Part shown: positions 1 to 8,965 of the stretch, piece by piece
How the letters are laid out: each line of letters begins with the position of its first letter
Position numbering within the stretch: position 1 is the first letter of the stretch
DNA from: HKST-UBA85 sp035654775
Lineage (GTDB): Bacteria; Bacteroidota; Bacteroidia; Flavobacteriales; Flavobacteriaceae
NCBI GenBank assembly: GCA_035654775.1
Contig: DASRWB010000019.1
Span: 1-26,935, forward strand
DNA length: 26,935 bases
Direction of reading: 5' to 3'
Position numbers and translations under genes: made by a program
The notes under the pieces: model-generated
The model's input: the letters and a program-made list of their open reading frames with translations, nothing else
Told to the model about the DNA's origin: nothing
The model's database searches: none

Positions 1-180
1 CCCTGGCCGGCAACCAAAGACGAGTTGATCGATTACGCCATCAGAACCGGTGCACCGCTAGAAGTTGTTGAAAATTTACAGGCTATTGAAGACGAAGGAG
101 ACTCGTATGACTCCATAGAAGAAATATGGTCTGATTATCCAACGGATGAAGATTACCTCTGGAACGAGGACGAATATTAA
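1..180 (+). CDS. DUF2795 family protein, 3' end (partial)
   Basis: The first 59 codons visible here run open from base 1 to a TAA at 178-180, so this is the C-terminal part of a gene that begins outside the window. The visible protein starts PWPATKDELIDYAIRTGAP and ends in a very acidic tail (DYPTDEDYLWNEDEY). I recognise this from memory as the short DUF2795 protein commonly found beside secA in Flavobacteriia. Its biochemical role is not known to me. It is followed by a strong intrinsic terminator, so it is probably transcribed separately from secA despite the shared strand. Confidence 0.8.
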   Translation, partial: PWPATKDELIDYAIRTGAPLEVVENLQAIEDEGDSYDSIEEIWSDYPTDEDYLWNEDEY

Positions 181-193
181 TAAAAAAATTAAA

Positions 194-227
194 GAAAAGT
201 CTCAAAAACTAGTTGAGACTTTTTTTA
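194..227 (+). terminator. Rho-independent terminator after the DUF2795 gene
   Basis: A perfect 8-bp stem (AGTCTCAA at 198-205 and TTGAGACT at 213-220) has a 7-base loop. It is preceded by A residues and followed by a run of T at 220-226. It sits 14-17 bases after the stop codon of the upstream gene. Confidence 0.85.
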
Positions 228-258
228 TGCATTAACGCAACCTTAACGTATTATAAAG

Positions 259-266
259 TATCTTTA
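259..266 (+). promoter_or_regulatory. Possible -7 promoter element for secA
   Basis: TATCTTTA resembles the Bacteroidota -7 box TAnnTTTG, with A in place of the final G. It lies 75 bases before the secA start and after the upstream terminator. I see no clear TTG -33 element at the right spacing, so this is weak. The same octamer occurs upstream of the genes starting at 3881 and 11788. Confidence 0.3.
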
Positions 267-341
267 TACCTGTCTTTTTTTTCTTAAAAGAGACAGCTAA
301 TCGAATAACGTATTGCACGTTATAATCTAAATAAAACACAG

Positions 342-3300
342 ATGAGTTTTTTAAATACTGTATTAAAGCTTTTTGTAGGAGACAAATCCCAGCAAGACGT
401 AAAAGCCCTTTCGCCGCTGGTCGCTCAAATCAAAGACGCTGAAAAAACCCTGCAAGACCTCACTCACGACCAGCTGCGCGCCAAAACACAGGCGTTTAAG
501 CAAACCCTTGCAGAAGCGGTAAAAGACCTGGAAGCCCAGATAGCCGATTTGCAAGCCGAAGCCGATGCCAGTGAAGACATAGACCGCAAAGAAGACATTT
601 ACCAAGAGATAGACAAGTTGAAAGACGAGGTGTATCAGGTATCGGAAACGGTACTCAACGATATATTACCGGAAGCCTTTGCCGTAGTAAGAGAAACGGC
701 CAAACGCTTTAAAGAGAACTCTTCGTTAACCGTTACGGCTTCGGCTTTTGACCGAGAACTTTCCGGAAACAAATCGTATGTAACCCTGGACAACGACAAA
801 GCCATTTGGGCCAACTCATGGGATGCTGCCGGAAAACCCATAACCTGGGATATGGTACACTACGATGTACAGCTCATAGGCGGTATTGCCCTGCACCAGG
901 GAAAAATTGCAGAAATGCAAACAGGTGAAGGAAAAACACTGGTAGCTACCCTACCCGTGTACCTCAATGCGCTTACCGGAAAAGGCGTGCATCTGGTTAC
1001 CGTTAACGATTACCTTGCCAAGCGAGACAGTGCCTGGATGGCCCCTATTTTTGAGTTCCACGGACTGAGTGTAGACTGTATTGACTACCATCAACCCAAT
1101 TCAGCCGAAAGAAGAAAAGCCTACAATGCCGATATTACCTATGGTACCAACAACGAGTTTGGCTTTGATTACCTGAGGGACAATATGGCCCATGCGCCTA
1201 CCGATTTGGTACAGCGTCCGCATCACTACGCTATCGTAGATGAGGTAGACTCGGTACTGATTGACGATGCCCGGACTCCTTTAATTATCTCCGGACCCAT
1301 TCCGCAGGGCGACAGGCACGAATTCAATGAACTCAAACCCAAGGTTGAAGACATTGTAAGCGTACAGCGCAAGTACTTAACCGGCGTATTGGCCGAAGCC
1401 AAAAAGCTTATTGCCGAAGGCAACACCAAAGAAGGCGGTTTTAAACTTTTACGGGTATTCCGAGGAATTCCAAAAAACAAAGCCCTTATTAAATACCTGA
1501 GTGAAGAAGGCATCAAACAACTGTTGCAGAAAACCGAAAACTTCTATATGCAGGACAACAACCGCGAAATGCCTAAAGTAGATGCCGAGTTGTACTATGT
1601 GATAGACGAAAAAAACAACCAGATAGAACTGAGCGACAAAGGCGTGGAATACCTTTCAGGTAAAGACGACCCTGATTTTTTTGTGATGCCCGAAATAGGC
1701 ATCGAAATTGCTAAAATAGAAAGTCAAAACCTGCCCGTTGAAGAAGAAGCCAAGTTAAAGGAAGAACTTTTCAAAGATTTTGGTGTAAAATCGGAACGCA
1801 TTCACACCCTAAACCAATTGCTAAAAGCCTACGCTTTGTTTGAAAAAGACATACAGTATGTGGTGATGGACAACAAGGTGATGATTGTCGACGAACAAAC
1901 CGGACGTATTATGGATGGACGCAGGTATAGTGACGGTTTGCATCAGGCTATTGAGGCCAAAGAAAACGTAAAAATTGAAGCCGCCACCCAAACCTTTGCC
2001 ACCGTTACGTTGCAAAACTATTTCCGAATGTACCGAAAACTGTCCGGTATGACGGGAACCGCCGTAACCGAAGCCGGGGAATTCTGGGAAATCTACAAAC
2101 TGGATGTGGTAGAAATACCGACCAACAAACCCATCGCACGAGACGATCGCGAAGACAAAGTATACAAAACCGCACGGGAAAAATACAATGCGGTAATTGA
2201 CGAAATAGCCACCTTGGTTAACGAAGGCAGACCCGTACTGGTAGGTACCACTTCCGTAGAAATATCTGAATTGCTGAGCCGGATGCTCACCATGCGAAAA
2301 ATACAGCACAACGTATTAAACGCCAAACTACACAAAAAAGAAGCCGATATTGTAGCCGAAGCCGGGCAACCCGGAATAGTTACCATTGCGACAAACATGG
2401 CGGGTCGAGGTACAGACATTAAACTTAGTCCCGAAGTATTAAAAGCCGGCGGATTGGCCATTATAGGTACCGAGCGCCACGATTCCCGTCGGGTAGACCG
2501 ACAGCTTCGCGGTCGTGCGGGAAGACAAGGTGATGTAGGTTCATCTCAATTTTACGTATCGTTGGAAGACAACCTGATGCGTTTGTTTCAAAGTGACCGG
2601 GTAGCTAAAATTATGGACCGGTTGGGGCTTAAGGAAGGCGAAGTGATTCAACATTCCATGATTTCCAAATCCATAGAACGGGCACAGAAAAAGGTAGAAG
2701 AAAACAACTTTGGGATTCGTAAGCGACTGCTGGAGTATGACGACGTCATGAATGCACAGCGCGAAGTGGTATACAAGCGAAGATACCACGCTTTGTTTGG
2801 CGAGCGTTTACGGGTAGATTTGGCCAATATGATTTTTGATACTGCCGAAAGTCTTTCGGAAAGCAACAAGCTGGCCGGTGATTTTAAAAATTTTGAGTTT
2901 GAGCTCATTCGCTACTTCTCCATGAGTGCGCCGGTTACTGAAGCCGAGTTTGCCAAACTGTCTGCACAAGAAATCACTTCAAAAGTATACCGGGCGGCAT
3001 TTGCGCATTACAAAGATAAAATGGAACGCAATGCCGCACTGGCCTTTCCGGTGATTAAAAATGTGTATGAAAACCAAAAAGACCGGTTTAAGCGTATTGT
3101 GGTACCGTTTACCGATGGCATTAAAACCCTGCAAGTCGTTACCGACCTTGAAAAGGCTTATACTTCCGGAGGAAAACAACTGATTACCGATTTTGAAAAA
3201 AACATTACGCTAGCCATCATAGACGAGGCCTGGAAGACGCACCTCCGCAAGATGGATGAGTTAAAGCAATCGGTTCAACTTGCCGTACACGAACAAAAAG

Positions 3301-3698
3301 ACCCCTTGTTAATTTACAAGTTTGAAGCTTTTGAACTCTTCAAAACAATGATAGCGCAAGTCAATAAAGATGTTATTTCTTTCTTGTTTAAGGGAGAATT
3401 GCCAACTGAGGATGCCAATGCCATTTCAGAAGCAAGACAGCCCAAGCGTAAAGAAAAACTGGAAACCAAAAAAGAAGAGGTTTTAAACATGGATGAACGG
3501 GCAGCGCAAGCACGTGCTGCCGGAAACACACAAAGACAACCTCAGGTGGTAGAAACCATTGTACGGGATAAGCCTAAAATAGGCAGAAACGACAAGGTTA
3601 CCATAAAAAATGTAATGAGCGGAGAAAGCAAAACGCTAAAGTACAAGCAAGCCGAACCTTTAATCAGCAACGGCAATTGGGTACTGGTTGAAGATTAG
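342..3698 (+). CDS. secA: Preprotein translocase subunit SecA
   Basis: SecA is the ATPase that drives unfolded preproteins through SecYEG. The Walker A motif MQTGEGKT is at residues 192-199, the DEAD-like Walker B (DEVD) at about 300-303, and the helicase motif TNMAGRGTD at 684-692, with GRAGRQGD shortly after. Helical scaffold and wing domains follow. The protein has 1118 residues against about 900 in E. coli. It has extra sequence between the DEVD region and the second nucleotide-binding domain, as usual in Bacteroidota. The C-terminus ends SNGNWVLVED and lacks the Cys/His SEC-C zinc motif that contacts SecB in proteobacteria. The ATG start follows an A-rich stretch without a Shine-Dalgarno, normal for the phylum. 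It is flanked by terminators on both sides, so it is probably monocistronic. Confidence 0.98.
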   Translation: MSFLNTVLKLFVGDKSQQDVKALSPLVAQIKDAEKTLQDLTHDQLRAKTQAFKQTLAEAVKDLEAQIADLQAEADASEDIDRKEDIYQEIDKLKDEVYQVSETVLNDILPEAFAVVRETAKRFKENSSLTVTASAFDRELSGNKSYVTLDNDKAIWANSWDAAGKPITWDMVHYDVQLIGGIALHQGKIAEMQTGEGKTLVATLPVYLNALTGKGVHLVTVNDYLAKRDSAWMAPIFEFHGLSVDCIDYHQPNSAERRKAYNADITYGTNNEFGFDYLRDNMAHAPTDLVQRPHHYAIVDEVDSVLIDDARTPLIISGPIPQGDRHEFNELKPKVEDIVSVQRKYLTGVLAEAKKLIAEGNTKEGGFKLLRVFRGIPKNKALIKYLSEEGIKQLLQKTENFYMQDNNREMPKVDAELYYVIDEKNNQIELSDKGVEYLSGKDDPDFFVMPEIGIEIAKIESQNLPVEEEAKLKEELFKDFGVKSERIHTLNQLLKAYALFEKDIQYVVMDNKVMIVDEQTGRIMDGRRYSDGLHQAIEAKENVKIEAATQTFATVTLQNYFRMYRKLSGMTGTAVTEAGEFWEIYKLDVVEIPTNKPIARDDREDKVYKTAREKYNAVIDEIATLVNEGRPVLVGTTSVEISELLSRMLTMRKIQHNVLNAKLHKKEADIVAEAGQPGIVTIATNMAGRGTDIKLSPEVLKAGGLAIIGTERHDSRRVDRQLRGRAGRQGDVGSSQFYVSLEDNLMRLFQSDRVAKIMDRLGLKEGEVIQHSMISKSIERAQKKVEENNFGIRKRLLEYDDVMNAQREVVYKRRYHALFGERLRVDLANMIFDTAESLSESNKLAGDFKNFEFELIRYFSMSAPVTEAEFAKLSAQEITSKVYRAAFAHYKDKMERNAALAFPVIKNVYENQKDRFKRIVVPFTDGIKTLQVVTDLEKAYTSGGKQLITDFEKNITLAIIDEAWKTHLRKMDELKQSVQLAVHEQKDPLLIYKFEAFELFKTMIAQVNKDVISFLFKGELPTEDANAISEARQPKRKEKLETKKEEVLNMDERAAQARAAGNTQRQPQVVETIVRDKPKIGRNDKVTIKNVMSGESKTLKYKQAEPLISNGNWVLVED

Positions 3699-3699
3699 C

Positions 3700-3727
3700 A
3701 AAAAAGCTGCTTTCGGGCAGCTTTTTT
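3700..3727 (+). terminator. Rho-independent terminator after secA
   Basis: An 11-bp perfect stem (six A then GCTGC, against GCAGC then six T) encloses the hexaloop TTTCGG. It starts two bases after the secA stop codon. Confidence 0.92.
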
Positions 3728-3797
3728 ATTACACCTAATATTTCCTACATTCAACGAATAATGTTACTGTGAAGCTAGAAAATATTTAGGTAATTTA

Positions 3798-3805
3798 TAT
3801 CTTTA
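3798..3805 (+). promoter_or_regulatory. Possible -7 promoter element for the T9SS substrate gene
   Basis: TATCTTTA lies 75 bases before the start codon, the same octamer and almost the same distance as upstream of secA. It matches TAnnTTTG at all but the last base. No convincing -33 TTG is present, so confidence is low. Confidence 0.25.
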
Positions 3806-3880
3806 CCTGTACAATAGCATTCCCAAGACGATAAGTAATAGCAGTATCTTTTAAAAAAAACGTAACGTATTCATCTATTT

Positions 3881-6800
3881 ATGAAGTATCTATTCTATTC
3901 CGTATTCTTTATTCTATTTATCCTATTACATTCAGCCCCAGTACAAGGTCAGAACATTAGTTTTGGTTCAACAGGGTTGGTAGGCGAGTCTGTTTTAAAT
4001 CCCACCTCACTGGATTTTGGTCCTGACGACAGGCTTTATGTGTCGCAGCAAAACGGGCTTATTGTTGCCTATACCATAGAAAGAGATGCCGCACCGGCAG
4101 GAAACGGCACTTATACGGTAACGGATGTTGAAGAAATAAACCTGATACAGCTGGGTATACCCAACCATACCGATAGCGGAGGCTACAACCCTACACAACA
4201 ACGGCTGGTTACCGGTATTCTTACAGCCGGAACCCCGGAAAACCCCATAGTATATGTAAATTCCTCCGATTACCTTTTGGGTGGTGGTGCCAGTGGGAAC
4301 GACAGTAATCTGGATACCAATTCCGGAATTTTATCCCGTCTGGAATGGACGGGCAGCGCCTGGCACAAAGTAGATTTAATTCGCGGTTTACCGCGTTGTG
4401 AAGAAAACCACGCCCCGGAAGGTATTGAAAAGTTTGAAAGAAACGGAAACACCTATCTTTTACTTACCATAGGCGGCAACACAAACAAAGGAGCCCCAAG
4501 CAACAACTTTGCCGGGACTTCGGAGTACATGCTGTCGGGTTCGGTGTTGATTGTTAACCTTACCCAGCTGGAAAGTATGCCGGTATATACAGACCCGAGA
4601 ACCCAAACCGAATACGTGTACGACTTGCCCACGTTAAACGACCCCACCCGCATAGACATAGACAACACACATCCCGATTTTCCCTATCCGGCAGGACATC
4701 CGATGTATACGGCTACCATTGATATTGGTGATCCTTTTGGTGGCAACAACAGTTTAAATCAGGCTTTTCCTGAACCCGGTGGTCCAATTCAAACTTTTGC
4801 ACCGGGTTTTAGAAACACTTATGATGTGGTCGTTACCCAAGCGGGTAAAATCTTTCTTTCCGACAATGGTCCTAACAGTTTATGGGGCGGACTTCCGAGA
4901 ATATATGACGCAGCTACCGATACGTATTTAGGTGACCAAAGTACCGTAACCTATGATCCGCTTAATCACTATATCACCAACGAATTTAACGAAAGTGGGA
5001 GTTCCCTGCACGGCGATCCGTTTCACTACGTAGGAACTACAGCTGATGCCAACCTAACGTACTACGGCGGGCACCCCATTCCGATACTTGCCTTTCCCTC
5101 ACGCGCTAAAGTGTTAGCTTACACCTACAACGGTTCGAGCTGGGACATAGTAAACAGTGATCCTGCAGATCAGTTGCTGGAAAACCTGCTCACCAATGTA
5201 AGTGGGTATTTCAATGCCGGTTTTGATATTACGGACTTCCCTGATAATCCCAGGTTTGGGGAATACTTACTTGACGAACCTGTAGGCAGCACAAAGGTAA
5301 ATATTCTGGATATCAGAAATTCGTCAACCAACGGTATTGTAGAGTATACCGCTTCCAACTTTGAAGGTGCCATGCAAGGCAATATATTAACGGCCTCATT
5401 CAATGGCGACATCAACCGGTATGTACTCAATGAAACCGGTGATGGTATTGTAGCCCACGAAGTGACCTTTAGCGGATTTGGAAGCATTCCGCTAGACGTT
5501 ATTGCTTTGGGGGATGATACTATTTTCCCGGGCACCGTTTGGGCAGCCACTTACGGCTCGAATGCCATCACGGTATTTGAACCTACAGATTTGGTTTGTT
5601 TGTTGCCCGGCGATGAAGGTTACGATCCTCTGGCAGACTATGATGGTGACGGGTTTACCAATCAGGATGAGCTAGACAACGGTACCAACATTTGTTCACA
5701 AAGCAGCAAACCTACGGATAATGACGGTGATTTTATCTCCGACCTAAACGATGCAGATGATGACAACGACGGTATTCCTGATGTGAATGACGCTTTTGCC
5801 ATTGATGCCTCAAACGGGCTCAACACCTCATTGCCTGTATCATATCCTTTCTGGAACAACGATCCCGGCACCGGAATGTTTGGCTTAGGGTTTACCGGAC
5901 TCATGCTGGATCCTTCCGGAAGTACGGACTATTTGACCCAGTTTGATGAAGACGATTTATCCTTTGGAGGTGCCGCAGGAAAAGCTACACTGGATGAAGT
6001 AACCGCAGGCGATGCCCTTGAAGGCTTTAACAATCAAGACAATGCCTTTCAGTTTGGTATAGCTGTAGATACAAACTCCAATCCATTCACCATACAAGCT
6101 AAAATAGAATCGCCTTTTTTCGGGATAAACGGTTCGCAAACGGAGCCTATAAATTTTCAGTCCTACGGGATTCAAATAGGTACCGGCGATCAGGACAATT
6201 ATTTAAAAGTGGTGCTGATGAATGGTACCTCAGCTGCAGATACCGAACACGGTCTACAAATCCTCCTTGAAGATAACGGTATAGTAACTCACAATGCCAC
6301 CTTTGACGTTCCGGGGATTTTAAGTGCAAATGCCCTGCAACTTTTTATTTCCATAGATCCGGCAAGTCAAACCGCTCAGCCTTTTTACTCCATAGACAGC
6401 GGTGCCACCTTACATCTATTAGGGAGTCCGGTGGTTTTACCTTCCGGCTTTTTGGACCCTATGGACAGCAAAGGACTGGCTGTAGGTTTAATCTCAACTT
6501 CGCGTGCCGTGTCGGGTTCAAATCCGTTTACTGCCACCTGGGATTACATCGAAGTGTATGAAAACCAAAACGGGGTGCTTTCGCTACATCCGAACCCGCT
6601 GGATTTTGGATTAACCCCGGTAGCCAATTCAACCCGAACAAAATACCTGAGCCTAACCAATGAAGGCGGTCCAACCGATGATCCCATTACGATAACCGCT
6701 ATTGTTTTTACCGGAGCAGATGCCGGACTGTTTTCAAATAATACGGTCTTACCGTTGGTTCTAAATCCGGGATTATCGCTTGACCTTCCTATCAACTTTG

Positions 6801-8266
6801 CTTCAGATATGACCTTGGGCACCAAAACGGCAACCTTAGAAATTACCCATTCCGGTGCTGTTGAACCGGTGACCTTACCGGTAAGCGGTCAACTCACCGA
6901 TATTTTTACCCCGGTGTTTAGAATGAATACCGGAGGTCCGGAAGTTGCCGCTTCAGATGGGGGTCCGGACTGGATACAGAATATGTTTAACGGAAGTATT
7001 GTAGGCGCTAATTACACCATAACTTCAGGGTCTTCGTTTACGATTGCCGTAGAGGATTTGCAGGATTACAGTCTTAGAGACTCGTCCATACCTACCTACA
7101 TGGATGAAACTACCTATTACAATTTGATGCATTCGCAACGCAGTGAAAGTGCTACGACTGACCAGATGATTTTTGCCATCAATCTTCCGAATGGCGAATA
7201 TATTGTGAACTTTTACGGCGCAAATATTTACAACGGTACTTCAGAACCCAACGAGCGTATTTACAGCGTTAACATTGAAGGAGAAAGGCGCATTGTAGAT
7301 TTGGATTTGTCCGCCAGATTTGGACACCGTATTGGCGGAATGATTCAAAATAACATCACGATAACTGATGGCGAACTGGAAATTTCTTTCTTTCGCAATT
7401 TAGAAAACCCACTGATTAGTGCCTTGGAAGTATTAGGTGTGGAATATCCCTCTATTCAGGTAAGTCCCATTTCAACCGTAAGCAGTTGTGAATACAATGC
7501 GGCCGATTTTGGGGTAGCCGCTTCCGGCGGAAATCCGTTAGCTAATTTCACTTACGAAATTTCAGGACAGCCATCAGGAGTTGCCATTGAGCCTACCAAC
7601 GGGTTAATCTTTGGCACGATTGATTCTTCGGCAGTTACCGGTGGTCCAAACAACGACGGTATTCACGAAGTAACGGTAACGGTTTCTAAGCCCGGCAGTT
7701 TGCCTGTATCTGAAGTTTTTATTTGGGAAGTGGTTTCAGATGTGACTCCACCCGCACTCACTTGCCCTGAAGACTTGCTGGAAACTGTTCCTGAAGGACA
7801 AAACTCGGCGGCAGTTACTCTTGAAGCGCCTACTGCTACCGATACGTGTACCGATTCGCCGTCTATAAGTGGCAGTCGTTCAGACGGACTGGAGCTCACA
7901 GCTTCTTATCCTTTGGGCGATACGGTTATTACCTGGACAGCGACTGATATGGCCGGAAATTCTTCTTTCTGTTTCCAAACGGTAACGGTAGAAAACACGT
8001 TGGCTACTGGATCTGATTTACTTGATTCCCTAAGGGTTTATCCCAATCCCACGCAAGGAATGCTTTATCTGCAGCTTCCCGAAGGCTTACACATTGAAAA
8101 AGCAGAAATGTATACTGTTGACGGAAAACAGATTGCCTTGCCTGTGCTTAGGGTTACGAATACGCTGTCGGAATTAAATTGCTCGGCCTTTCCAAAATCG
8201 ATGTACTTTTTGGTTTTGAAAACGCAGTACGCACAAACCAAAACTTTTAAAGTGGTTATTCATTAA
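3881..8266 (+). CDS. Giant secreted multidomain protein with T9SS type A sorting domain
   Basis: The 1461-residue precursor begins with a signal peptide (about residues 1-24, ending PVQGQ). Domains I read in order: a beta-propeller resembling glucose/sorbosone dehydrogenases or NHL proteins (about 30-570); DxDxDG-type calcium-binding thrombospondin-3 repeats (about 586-640); a laminin-G/pentraxin-like beta sandwich (about 655-895); an ASH/SPD-2-Hydin-like domain starting NPLDFGL (about 904-1007); a malectin-like carbohydrate-binding domain starting FRMNTGG (about 1013-1190); a putative Ig domain (about 1192-1287); a HYR domain (about 1288-1375); and a C-terminal sorting domain with RVYPNPTQG and DGK (about 1384-1461). 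The last marks export by the type IX system and attachment to, or release from, the surface. The malectin and laminin-G-like modules suggest glycan binding. Catalysis by the propeller is not shown. Its last 4 bases overlap the convergent M23 gene. Confidence 0.9.
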   Translation: MKYLFYSVFFILFILLHSAPVQGQNISFGSTGLVGESVLNPTSLDFGPDDRLYVSQQNGLIVAYTIERDAAPAGNGTYTVTDVEEINLIQLGIPNHTDSGGYNPTQQRLVTGILTAGTPENPIVYVNSSDYLLGGGASGNDSNLDTNSGILSRLEWTGSAWHKVDLIRGLPRCEENHAPEGIEKFERNGNTYLLLTIGGNTNKGAPSNNFAGTSEYMLSGSVLIVNLTQLESMPVYTDPRTQTEYVYDLPTLNDPTRIDIDNTHPDFPYPAGHPMYTATIDIGDPFGGNNSLNQAFPEPGGPIQTFAPGFRNTYDVVVTQAGKIFLSDNGPNSLWGGLPRIYDAATDTYLGDQSTVTYDPLNHYITNEFNESGSSLHGDPFHYVGTTADANLTYYGGHPIPILAFPSRAKVLAYTYNGSSWDIVNSDPADQLLENLLTNVSGYFNAGFDITDFPDNPRFGEYLLDEPVGSTKVNILDIRNSSTNGIVEYTASNFEGAMQGNILTASFNGDINRYVLNETGDGIVAHEVTFSGFGSIPLDVIALGDDTIFPGTVWAATYGSNAITVFEPTDLVCLLPGDEGYDPLADYDGDGFTNQDELDNGTNICSQSSKPTDNDGDFISDLNDADDDNDGIPDVNDAFAIDASNGLNTSLPVSYPFWNNDPGTGMFGLGFTGLMLDPSGSTDYLTQFDEDDLSFGGAAGKATLDEVTAGDALEGFNNQDNAFQFGIAVDTNSNPFTIQAKIESPFFGINGSQTEPINFQSYGIQIGTGDQDNYLKVVLMNGTSAADTEHGLQILLEDNGIVTHNATFDVPGILSANALQLFISIDPASQTAQPFYSIDSGATLHLLGSPVVLPSGFLDPMDSKGLAVGLISTSRAVSGSNPFTATWDYIEVYENQNGVLSLHPNPLDFGLTPVANSTRTKYLSLTNEGGPTDDPITITAIVFTGADAGLFSNNTVLPLVLNPGLSLDLPINFASDMTLGTKTATLEITHSGAVEPVTLPVSGQLTDIFTPVFRMNTGGPEVAASDGGPDWIQNMFNGSIVGANYTITSGSSFTIAVEDLQDYSLRDSSIPTYMDETTYYNLMHSQRSESATTDQMIFAINLPNGEYIVNFYGANIYNGTSEPNERIYSVNIEGERRIVDLDLSARFGHRIGGMIQNNITITDGELEISFFRNLENPLISALEVLGVEYPSIQVSPISTVSSCEYNAADFGVAASGGNPLANFTYEISGQPSGVAIEPTNGLIFGTIDSSAVTGGPNNDGIHEVTVTVSKPGSLPVSEVFIWEVVSDVTPPALTCPEDLLETVPEGQNSAAVTLEAPTATDTCTDSPSISGSRSDGLELTASYPLGDTVITWTATDMAGNSSFCFQTVTVENTLATGSDLLDSLRVYPNPTQGMLYLQLPEGLHIEKAEMYTVDGKQIALPVLRVTNTLSELNCSAFPKSMYFLVLKTQYAQTKTFKVVIH

Positions 8267-8946
8267 GGTAATTTAAGCAGAAGGTTTGGATTAGGGCAAT
8301 TGGCTTTAAAAAACGACAACATGGTTTTACTGCAAACTCCGGGATAGTCGCCCAGGTAGTTTTGCATATTGCGAATGATTTGTAAATGTAAATGCGGTGC
8401 ATAATTGCCGTTAACCGATGCGTTACCGAGCCGGCCTATACTTTCGCCTTGCTTTATTTTTTTCCCGATATAGTAGTTTTGCAGGGAATCCAGACTTAAA
8501 TGTCCGTACAGCGAATAAAACGTTAGCTTTTGAAAGTTGTGTTTTAGTACGAGTGTCGGACCGTAATCGCCAAAATGTGTATTGTTGTTAAAGCTGTGTA
8601 TTTCTCCGTCCAGTACAGCCAGTACTTCCGTATTTTCGGGCGCCCATAAATCTATTCCCAAATGGATGTTACGTATTTCGGCTTCGTTAAAATAAGTACT
8701 TCTTTTGTAAATGTTGCGTTTTTCTAAATAGCCTCCATAAAGCACTTTACAGGCCTGTGTATTTCTGAGGGATTCCAGGAACTTTTCTACACTCTCGGGC
8801 TTGTTGTAGTCTATGGTGGCAAAGGCCTTATTTGCTGAGGATAAATTTACCGGAGCGTAATCAGAAAAAGGAATGGCTGCATCTAAGACAGGTACGGGTT
8901 CCTGTTGTAAAGCATAGAGAAAAGTATTGAAAACGGTTGCACGCAT
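8263..8946 (-). CDS. M23/LytM-type metallopeptidase-fold protein
   Basis: With an ATG start at 8946 this is a 227-residue protein. A TTG start at 8955 would add three residues. The LytM zinc site is intact: HLGID gives H95 and D99, YGHLS gives H149, and PHLHLQI gives H185 and H187. The family usually cleaves peptidoglycan cross-links in the periplasm, yet I see no signal peptide or membrane segment here. The wording around the motifs (dYGPTLVLKH, FYSLYGHLS, APHLHLQII, DYPGVC, CPNPNLLL) closely resembles, from memory, the central M23 domain of large proteins that also carry an APH-type kinase and a class III aminotransferase. That makes a non-peptidoglycan role possible. It follows the coiled-coil protein gene by 19 bases and may be the last gene of the ECF operon. 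Its end overlaps the convergent T9SS gene by 4 bases. Confidence 0.85.
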   Translation of the reverse strand: MRATVFNTFLYALQQEPVPVLDAAIPFSDYAPVNLSSANKAFATIDYNKPESVEKFLESLRNTQACKVLYGGYLEKRNIYKRSTYFNEAEIRNIHLGIDLWAPENTEVLAVLDGEIHSFNNNTHFGDYGPTLVLKHNFQKLTFYSLYGHLSLDSLQNYYIGKKIKQGESIGRLGNASVNGNYAPHLHLQIIRNMQNYLGDYPGVCSKTMLSFFKANCPNPNLLLKLP

Positions 8947-8965
8947 AGCAACCAAAGGTAGTAAA

